Assembly (NCBI GenBank): GCA_964035575.1
Contig: CAXIVB010000014.1
Coordinates: 1 to 45,352, forward strand
Source: Rhynchopus sp. YZ270_cl-10
Lineage: Eukaryota; Euglenozoa; Diplonemea; Diplonemida; Diplonemidae
Direction of reading: 5' to 3'
Length of the DNA: 45,352 nt
Both the position numbers and the translations under genes were made by a program. Positions within the stretch are counted from its first letter, which is position 1, and the number at the start of each line of letters is the position of its first letter. The notes under the pieces are model-generated. The model was not told the DNA's origin, ran no database searches, and saw only the letters and a program-made list of their open reading frames with translations. Below are positions 37,711 through 45,352 of the stretch, in pieces.

Positions 37711-38077
37711 AACCCGCAAACCCGCAAACCCGCAAACCCGCAAACCCGCAAACCCGCAAACCCGCAAACCCGCAAACCCGCAAACCCGCAAACCCGCAAA
37801 CCCGCAAACCCGCAAACCCGCAAACCCGCAAACCCGCAAACCCGCAAACCCGTAAACCCGCAAACCCGCAAACCCGCAAACCCGCAAACCCGCAAACCCG
37901 CAAACCCGCAAACCCGCAAACCCGCAAACCCGCAAACCCGCAAACCCGCAAACCCGCAAACCCGCAAACCCGCAAACCCGCAAACCCGCAAACCCGCAAA
38001 CCCGCAAACCCGCAAACCCGCAAACCCGCAAACCCGCAAACCCGCAAACCGCAAACCCGCAAACCCGCAAACCCGCA
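37711..38077 (+). repeat. AAACCCGC array, ~46 units
   Basis: 367 bp of the 8-mer with one CCCGTAAA variant near 37852 and one 7-bp unit near 38049. It ends at the conserved border. Confidence 0.96.
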
Positions 38078-38845
38078 CGAGAAGTGAGCAACCATCGTTT
38101 TCTCGCTGGTGTGGTTGATAGCTGGATGGTGTGATTGTAGTGTTTTATTGTTTAACTTTAATGGTAGTGCTGATGTGGGTACGTTCGTCATGGCAAGACA
38201 TAACGATGAAGTTTCTGGGAGGTGTGAGATCTTCTTTTGGTGCTTTTTCCTGAGTTGAAGAATGGTGAAAGACGCAAAAACGTTAGATACTGGGCTAGTA
38301 TAGGACTCTTGCGGGTCAACGTATCAATCTGGGGAGCGTATATATCTTCATAGAGTAAAAATACCTGCATTTTGCATTTTAGGGTATCACTAAATAACAA
38401 CATTTAAGTAGTTTAAATACTCTGTAAAATGCAAAAATCTCGGGGATAAATGGTTTATGGGTGCATAAGAGTCAATTGCAGGGTTATACGATCATAACTG
38501 ACCAAGCATTACATAATGTCTAGAATTTATCATGGTGCTGTAAACACCTGTGTTTTCGGGTAAATGGCTAATAACCATATCTATAACCCCTCAAATATGC
38601 ACGAAAATGCAAAAATCTCAGGATTATAGGGTCGTTGGCCACATTTGAGTTCATTGCGGGGTTGTATGGCCATATCCGAGCATCACACAATGTCTAGAAT
38701 TTGAACTATACAACAAATACCTGTATTTTGGTGTGAAATGCATATAACCATATCTGCCTCATCATGCACGAAAATGAAGAAATTCTGGGTATGTGCGGTT
38801 ATTGGCCACATCTGAGTCAATGCGGGTTTGCGGGGTATTTTTGAC
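38078..38845 (+). repeat. 768-bp flank, copy 1 of 2
   Basis: Starts with the conserved border and then diverges completely from the Helitron-bearing segment. It is repeated nearly identically at 41123-41890 (offset 3,045 bp). A 71-codon minus-strand frame (38188-38403) is present in both copies but resembles no family I know. The right half is made of diverged ~170-180 bp tandem units. Confidence 0.9.
38266..38845 (+). repeat. Diverged ~170-180 bp tandem repeat
   Basis: Unit starts resemble AAAATGCAAAAATCTC at 38426, 38604 and 38771 (spacings 178 and 167), with a possible earlier unit at about 38266. Shared features include AATGTCTAGAATTT and ATAACCATATCT. The last unit carries an 8-bp duplication that turns TGCGGGG into GCGGGTTTGCGGGG, and is cut at 38845 where the composite array begins. 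Confidence 0.75.
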
Positions 38846-40920
38846 CCGTAAACCCGCAAACCCGCAAACCCGCCACACCCACACACACCACACCCGCAGA
38901 CCCGCCGACCCGCAGACCCGCAGACCCGCAGACCCGCAGACCCGCCACACCCACACACACCACACCCGCCGACCCGCAGACCCGCAGACCCGCAGACCCG
39001 CAGACCCGCAGACCCGCAGACCCGCCACACCCACACACACCACACCCGCAGACCCGCAGACCCGCAGACCCGCAGACCCGCAGACCTGCCACACCCACAC
39101 ACACCACACCCGCAGACCCGCAGACCCGCAGACCCGCAGACCCGCAGACCCGCAGACCCGCAGACCCGCAGACCCGCCACACCCACACACACCACACCCG
39201 CAGACCCGCCGACCCGCAGACCCGCAGACCCGCCACACCCACACACACCACACCCGCAGACCCGCAGACCCGCTGACCCGCAGACCCGCAGACCCGTCAC
39301 ACCCACACACACCACACCCGCAGACCCGCCGACCCGCAGACCCGCAGACCCGCAGACCCGCCACACCCACACACACCACACCCGCAGACCCGCCGACCCG
39401 CAGACCCGCAGACCCGCAGACCCGCCGACCCGCAGACCCGCAGACCCGCCACACCCACACACACCACACCCGCAGACCCGCAGACCCGCAGACCCGCAGA
39501 CCCGCAGACCCGCAGACCCGCCACACCCACACACACCACACCCGCAGACCCGCAGACCCGCAGACCCGCAGACCCGCAGACCCGCAGACCCGCAGACCCG
39601 CAGACCCGCCACACCCACACACACCACACCCGCAGACCCGCCGACCCGCAGACCCGCAGACCCGCAGACCCGCAGACCCGCAGACCCGCCACACCCACAC
39701 ACACCACACCCGCAGACCCGCAGACCCGCAGACCCGCAGACCCGCAGACCCGCCACACCCACACACACCACACCCGCAGACCCGCAGACCCGCAGACCCG
39801 CAGACCCGCAGACCCGCAGACCCGCAGACCCACCACACCCACACACACCACACCCGCAGACCCGCAGACCCGCAGACCCGCAGACCCGCAGACCCGCAGA
39901 CCCGCAGACCCGCAGACCCGCAGACCCGCAGACCCGCAGACCCGCAGACCCGCAGACCCGCAGACCCACCACACCCACACACACCACACCCGCAGACCCG
40001 CAGACCCGCAGACCCGCAGACCCGCAGACCCGCAGACCCGCAGACCCGCAGACCCGCAGACCCGCAGACCCGCAGACCCGCAGACCCGCAGACCCGCCAC
40101 ACCCACACACACCACACCCGCAGACCCGCAGACCCGCAGACCCGCAGACCCGCAGACCCGCAGACCCGCAGACCCGCAGACCCACCACACCCACACACAC
40201 CACACCCGCAGACCCGCCGACCCGCAGACCCGCCACACCCACACACACCACACCCGCAGACCCGCAGACCCGCAGACCCGCAGACCCGCAGACCCGCAGA
40301 CCCGCAGACCCGCAGACCCACCACACCCACACACACCACACCCGCAGACCCGCAGACCCGCAGACCCGCAGACCCGCCACACCCACACACACCACACCCG
40401 CAGACCCGCCGACCCGCAGACCCGCAGACCCGCCACACCCACACACACCACACCCGCAGACCCGCCGACCCGCAGACCCGCAGACCCGCCACACCCACAC
40501 ACACCACACCCGCAGACCCGCAGACCCGCAGACCCGCAGACCCGCCACACCCACACACACCACACCCGCAGACCCGCAGACCCGCAGACCCGCAGACCCG
40601 CCACACCCACACACACCACACCCGCAGACCCGCAGACCCGCAGACCCGCAGACCCACCACACCCACACACACCACACCCGCAGACCCGCAGACCCGCAGA
40701 CCCGCAGACCCGCAGACCCGCAGACCCGCAGACCCGCAGACCCGCAGACCCGCAGACCCGCAGACCCGCAGACCCGCAGACCCGCAGACCCGCAGACCCG
40801 CCACACCCACACACACCACACCCGCAGACCCGCAGACCCGCAGACCCGCAGACCCGCAGACCCGCAGACCCGCAGACCCGCAGACCCGCCACACCCACAC
40901 ACACCACACCCGCAGACCCG
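38846..40920 (+). repeat. Composite AGACCCGC/CA-cassette array, copy 3
   Basis: 2,075 bp with about 27 cassettes. It starts with AAACCCGC-type units like the other two. Five cassettes have CCCACCAC instead of CCCGCCAC (near 39831, 39966, 40181, 40318, 40653), a variant I do not see in copies 1 and 2. It passes directly into AAACCCGC units at 40921 without the 50-bp junction. Confidence 0.95.
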
Positions 40921-41122
40921 CAAACCCGCAAACCCGCAAACCCGCAAACCCGCAAACCCGCAAACCCGCAAACCCGCAAACCCGCAAACCCGCAAACCCG
41001 CAAACCCGCAAACCCGCAAACCCGCAAACCCGCAAACCCGCAAACCCGCAAACCCGCAAACCCGCAAACCCGCAAACCCGCAAACCCGCAAACCCGCAAA
41101 CCCGCAAACCCGCAAACCCGCA
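40921..41122 (+). repeat. AAACCCGC array, ~25 units
   Basis: 202 bp of pure 8-mer, ending at the fourth copy of the border. Confidence 0.96.
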
Positions 41123-41890
41123 CGAGAAGTGAGCAACCATCGTTTTCTCGCTGGTGTGGTTGATAGCTGGATGGTGTGATTGTAGTGTTTTATTGTTTAA
41201 CTTTAATGGTAGTGCTGATGTGGGTACGTTCGTCATGGCAAGACATAACGATGAAGTTTCTGGGAGGTGTGAGATCTTCTTTTGGTGCTTTTTCCTGAGT
41301 TGAAGAATGGTGAAAGACGCAAAAACGTTAGATACTGGGCTAGTATAGGACTCTTGCGGGTCAACGTATCAATCTGGGGAGCGTATATATCTTCATAGCG
41401 TAAAAATACCTGCATTTTGCATTTTAGGGTATCACTAAATAACAACATTTAAGTAGTTTAAATACTCTGTAAAATGCAAAAATCTCGGGGATAAATGGTT
41501 TATGGGTGCATAAGAGTCAATTGCAGGGTTATACGATCATAACTGACCAAGCATTACATAATGTCTAGAATTTATCATGGTGCAGTAAACACCTGTGTTT
41601 TCGGGTAAATGGCTAATAACCATATCTATAACCCCTCAAATATGCACGAAAATGCAAAAATCTCAGGATTATAGGGTCTTTGACCACATTTGAGTTCATT
41701 GCGGGGTTGTATGGCCATATCCGAGCATCACACAATGTCTAGAATTTGAACTATACAACAAATACCTGTATTTTGGTGTGAAATGCATATAACCATATCT
41801 GCCTCATCATGCACGAAAATGAAGAAATTCTGGGTATGTGCGGTTATTGGCCACATCTGAGTCAATGCGGGTTTGCGGGGTATTTTTGAC
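41123..41890 (+). repeat. 768-bp flank, copy 2 of 2
   Basis: Matches 38078-38845 with a few substitutions and the same internal ~175-bp units. Identity stops after TATTTTTGAC, from where this copy continues into unique sequence (AATTTTACACC). It may keep the state before the array joined, but a segmental duplication with a different breakpoint would give the same picture. Confidence 0.9.
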
Positions 41891-42592
41891 AATTTTACAC
41901 CGGTTTTATATCTGAACCTTCAAAAACCCTGATTTTGGAATGTTTCTGACATGGTACCTCTTTACGCTACACCCAGGGTCATTATTCCGGTCGACTTTTT
42001 GAAAAAACGACCTCGCAATGGAGGACTCCGTGAAGCCAGATGAAAAATGCACCAAAATGGATTCACAGGATAAGTCAAAGTTGGGTGTTAGATACATGCT
42101 GCCATAAGTCACGAAATTCAATTTGCGGGTTTGCGAAAACCTAGTGAAAACAAAGGAAAACAGGGGAGGAAATAGAGGGGAATTATCCCCAGAAGAGGGG
42201 GAAAATATCTGGATAATCTATTGAAAACATGAGGGAAACCTACACAAAAAATATACAGAAATGTCTGAGAAATGTTCATTCCATGGAGAGGTTTGAAACT
42301 GAGAGCGCACGTTTTCATAATGTCAGTCTATATTCATACAAATAGCTCCTTTCAAAAGGCACAAAAATGAAACTCTTTAAAAACCAATGGTGAAAAATAT
42401 TGTCACTCAAGGGTTTGAACCATAAACCACACGCTTTCAATACCTCCGTTATAATCACTTGTCAGAATAACCTTACAGTATCACACCAACATAATCTGCT
42501 TCCATCAGTGGAGGTTTAACCAACTGAAAGCAAATGGTACAACAGGCGGCAAAAAAAAGAGGGCAAAAAAGCTTCCACAGGGAACATAGGGT
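41891..42592. other. ~700 bp mostly unique DNA
   Basis: No credible gene. It contains an isolated 8-mer seed in G-rich orientation (42121-42135), a purine-rich stretch (42150-42215), and two similar segments with a tRNA-type B box on the minus strand (42289-42345 and 42411-42470). Two minus-strand frames of 66 and 71 codons look like chance. Confidence 0.65.
42289..42470 (-). repeat. Two tRNA-like (B-box) segments, possible SINE remnants
   Basis: Minus strand at 42411-42421 reads GGTTCAAACCC, a full match to the pol III B box GGTTCRANYCC. A related segment 122 bp away (42289-42299) reads GTTTCAAACCT. The 55 bp beside each share similarity (ACGCTTTCAA against ACGTTTTCAT, and so on). I find no convincing A box and no tRNA cloverleaf, so this is at best a decayed tRNA-derived repeat. 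Confidence 0.3.
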
Positions 42593-43046
42593 AAATCATG
42601 GCAAATCATGTCAAATGATGGCAAATGATGGCAAATGATGGCAAATGATGGCAAATGATGGCAAATGATGGCAAATCATGGCAAATGATGGCAAATCATG
42701 GCAAATGATGGCAAATCATGGCAAATCATGGCAAATGATGGCAAATCATGGCAAATGATGGCAAATCATGGCAAATCATGGCAAATGATGGCAAATGATG
42801 GCAAATCATGGCAAATGATGGCAAATCATGGCAAATCATGGCAAATGATGGCAAATGATGGCAAATGATGGCAAATGATGGCAAATGATGGCAAATCATG
42901 GCAAATGATGGCAAATGATGGCAAATGATGGCAAATCATGGCAAAGCATGGCAAATCCTGGCAAAACATGGCAAATGATGGCAAAACATGGCAAATGATG
43001 GCAAATCATGGCAAAACATGGCAAATCATGGCAAATCATGGTAAAT

Positions 43047-43251
43047 CCCAAGTTAGCCATAAAACTGATATCCAAAAAATATTTACAATGTTCGGAAATT
43101 TTGAACAGTATTTATGTGGGGTGGTTTTTGGGCCCAAAATTTCAACACAGTGTCTCCACTGGGGAAATTGCGTCAATTTAAGTGGGATAAGTGCTATGTG
43201 GCGAAAAAAATCGAAAATTTTGAAATTTGTTCACTACAGTGGGAAAATAGT
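43047..43251 (-). repeat. 205-bp insert, inverted
   Basis: Starts CCCAAGTTAGCC and ends GGGAAAATAGT, the exact reverse of the forward inserts. Confidence 0.93.
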
Positions 43252-43667
43252 GCAAATCATGGCAAATCATGGCAAATCATGGCAAATGATGGCAAATCAT
43301 GGCAAATGATGGCAAATGATGGCAAATGATGGCAAATCATGGCAAATGATGGCAAATGATGGCAAATGATGGCAAATGATGGCAAATGATGGCAAATGAT
43401 GGCAAATCATGGCAAATGATGGCAAATGATGGCAAATGATGGCAAATCATGGCAAATCATGGCAAATGATGGCAAATGATGGCAAATGATGGCAAATGAT
43501 GGCAAATGATGGCAAATCATGGCAAATGATGGCAAATGATGGCAAATGATGGCAAATCATGGCAAATCATGGCAAATCCTGGCAAAACATGGCAAATGAT
43601 GGCAAAACATGGCAAATGATGGCAAATCATGGCAAAACATGGCAAATCATGGCAAATCATGGTAAAT

Positions 43668-43872
43668 CCCAAGTTAGCCATAAAACTGATATCCAAAAAA
43701 TATTTACAATGTTCGGAAATTTTGAACAGTATTTATGTGGGGTGGTTTTTGGGCCCAAAATTTCAACACAGTGTCTCCACTGGGGAAATTGCGTCAATTT
43801 AAGTGGGATAAGTGCTATGTGGCGAAAAAAATCGAAAATTTTGAAATTTGTTCACTACAGTGGGAAAATAGT
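43668..43872 (-). repeat. 205-bp insert, inverted
   Basis: Full-length inverted copy. Confidence 0.93.
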
Positions 43873-44228
43873 GCAAATCATGGCAAATCATGGCAAATCA
43901 TGGCAAATGATGGCAAATCATGGCAAATCATGGCAAATGATGGCAAATGATGGCAAATCATGGCAAATCATGGCAAATTATGGCAAATGATGGCAAATCA
44001 TGGCAAATGATGGGAAATCATGGCAAATCATGGCAAATCCTGGCAAATGATGGCAAATCATGGCAAAGCATGGCAAATCCTGGCAAATCATGGCAAATCA
44101 TGGCAAATGATGGCAAATCATGGCAAAACATGGCAAATCCTGGCAAATCATGGCAAATAATGGCAAATCATGGCAAATCATGGCAAATCATGGTAAATGA
44201 TGGCAAATCATGGCAAATCATGGTAAAT

Positions 44229-44433
44229 CCCAAGTTAGCCATAAAACTGATATCCAAAAAATATTTACAATGTTCGGAAATTTTGAACAGTATTTATGTG
44301 GGGTGGTTTTTGGGCCCAAAATTTCAACACAGTGTCTCCACTGGGGAAATTGCGTCAATTTAAGTGGGATAAGTGCTATGTGGCGAAAAAAATCGAAAAT
44401 TTTGAAATTTGTTCATTACAGTGGGAAAATAGT
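44229..44433 (-). repeat. 205-bp insert, inverted
   Basis: Full-length inverted copy with a private difference (TTCATTACAG instead of TTCACTACAG). Confidence 0.93.
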
Positions 44434-44559
44434 GCAAATCATGGCAAAGCATGGCAAATCATGGCAAATGATGGCAAATGATGGCAAATCATGGCAAATC
44501 ATGGCAAATCATGGCAAATCATGGCAAATAATGGCAAATCATGGCAAATCATGGTAAAT

Positions 44560-44765
44560 CCCAAGTTAGCCATAAAACTGATATCCTAAAAAAAATTTAC
44601 AATGTTCGGAAATTTTGAACAGTATTTATGTGGGGTGGTTTTTGCGGTCAAATTTTCAACACAGTGTCTCTACTGCGAAGATTGCGTGAATTTAAGTGGG
44701 ATAAGTGCTATGTGGCGAAAAAAATCGAAATTTTTGAAATTTGTTCACTACAGTGGGAAAATAGT
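44560..44765 (-). repeat. 205-bp insert, inverted, diverged
   Basis: The most divergent insert (206 bp), with differences clustered in the middle: TTTTGCGGTCAAATTTTC replaces TTTTGGGCCCAAAATTTC, and CTACTGCGAAGATTGCGTG replaces CCACTGGGGAAATTGCGTC. Confidence 0.9.
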
Positions 44766-44941
44766 GCACATCATGGCAAAGCATGGCAAATGATGGCAAA
44801 TCATGTCAAATCATGGCAAATCCTGGCAAATCATGGCAAATCATGGCAAATGATGGCAAATCCTGGCAAATGATGGCAAATCATGGCAAATGATGGCAAA
44901 TGATGGCAAATCATGGCAAATCATGGCAAATCATGGTAAAT

Positions 44942-45146
44942 CCCAAGTTAGCCATAAAACTGATATCCAAAAAATATTTACAATGTTCGGAAATTTTGAA
45001 CAGTATTTATGTGGGGTGGTTTTTGGGCCCAAAATTTCAACACAGTGTCTCCACTGGGGAAATTGCGTCAATTTAAGTGGGATAAGTGCTATGTGGCGAA
45101 AAAAATCGAAAATTTTGAAATTTGTTCACTACAGTGGGAAAATAGT
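44942..45146 (-). repeat. 205-bp insert, inverted
   Basis: Full-length inverted copy. Confidence 0.93.
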
Positions 45147-45272
45147 GCAAATCATGGCAAAGCATGGCAAATCATGGCAAATGATGGCAAATGATGGCAA
45201 ATGATGGCAAATGATGGCAAATGATGGCAAATGATGGCAAATCATGGCAAATCATGGCAAATCATGGTAAAT

Positions 45273-45352
45273 CCCAAGTTAGCCATAAAACTGATATCCA
45301 AAAAATATTTACAATGTTCGGAAATTTTGAACAGTATTTATGTGGGGTGGTT
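45273..45352 (-). repeat. 205-bp insert, inverted, cut by window end
   Basis: First 80 bp of a further inverted copy; the rest lies outside the window. Confidence 0.9.

Larger units (their letters stand above)
42593..45352 (-). repeat. 10-bp array in inverted orientation with six inserts
   Basis: The same 10-mer as the arrays at 22981 and 30999, but reading GGCAAATCAT/GGCAAATGAT on the plus strand. Inserts are also inverted and start at 43047, 43668, 44229, 44560, 44942 and 45273 (the last cut by the window end). Insert spacing is shorter on the right (331-382 bp) than in the forward arrays. Confidence 0.96.

Noticed and set aside
38188-38403. 71-codon minus-strand frame, also at 41233-41448
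   Set aside because: Present twice only because the flank is duplicated. No recognisable domain, and it covers diverged tandem-repeat DNA.
25524-41236. Frames of 144 to 1,093 codons in the composite arrays (HTHTHHTRRPADPQ-type or CGSAGLRV-type)
   Set aside because: Same cause: stop-free 8-bp units in register. No start context, no domain, and both strands are open together.
41906-42318. Minus-strand frames of 71 and 66 codons in unique DNA
   Set aside because: Short, no domain, and partly cross the 8-mer seed and purine-rich tract.
23190-45204. Frames crossing the 205-bp inserts (MWGGFWAQN or MANHGKSW types)
   Set aside because: Two frames of the same strand are open through the insert, and the one diverged insert (44560) has amino-acid changes in both, so no coding constraint is seen. 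The rest is 10-mer read-through.

Overview
The window is almost wholly tandem repeat DNA from a eukaryote. Reasons: kilobase-long satellite and minisatellite arrays, a Helitron replication-protein remnant, a tyrosine-recombinase remnant, T-rich non-coding spacers, and no operon, rRNA or intact gene. I cannot name the organism. Very homogeneous arrays of this kind are typical of pericentromeric, subtelomeric or sex/B-chromosome heterochromatin, but nothing here decides between these.

Layout. (1) 1-17323: a head-to-tail satellite with a 571-bp monomer, 30 whole copies (two with small deletions) and a 31st cut at 17323. (2) 17331-20848: about 440 units of an 8-mer, AAACCCGC. (3) 20849-22979: a 2.1-kb non-repetitive segment holding, on the minus strand, a tyrosine-recombinase-like fragment and a Helitron Rep fragment. 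(4) 22981-25608: a 10-mer array (ATTTGCCATN) broken by three copies of a 205-bp insert. (5) 25609-28220: a composite 8-mer array (AGACCCGC with a 24-bp CA-rich cassette). (6) 28221-28270: a 50-bp single-copy junction. The same order then repeats: 8-mer 28271-28869, segment 28870-30998, 10-mer array 30999-35121 (five inserts), composite 35122-37661, junction 37662-37710, 8-mer 37711-38077. (7) 38078-41122: a 3,045-bp unit made of a different 768-bp flank, a third composite array and a short 8-mer array. (8) 41123-41890: a second copy of the 768-bp flank. (9) 41891-42592: about 700 bp of mostly unique DNA. (10) 42593-45352: the 10-mer array with the same 205-bp inserts, now in inverted orientation.

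No working gene can be supported. Very long open frames lie in both strands of the 8-mer arrays because an 8-bp unit without stops gives a 24-bp, 8-residue periodicity in every frame; these are artefacts. The main interest is how the repeats relate to each other. The 8-mer array ends on the same ~57-bp border four times. AAACCCGC and AGACCCGC differ by one base. Short two-unit seeds of the 8-mer sit in several unrelated unique or satellite sequences, in both orientations. One composite array starts at a near-perfect fold-back of such a seed. Together this suggests a minisatellite that is repeatedly born, amplified and carried along in larger tandem duplications.
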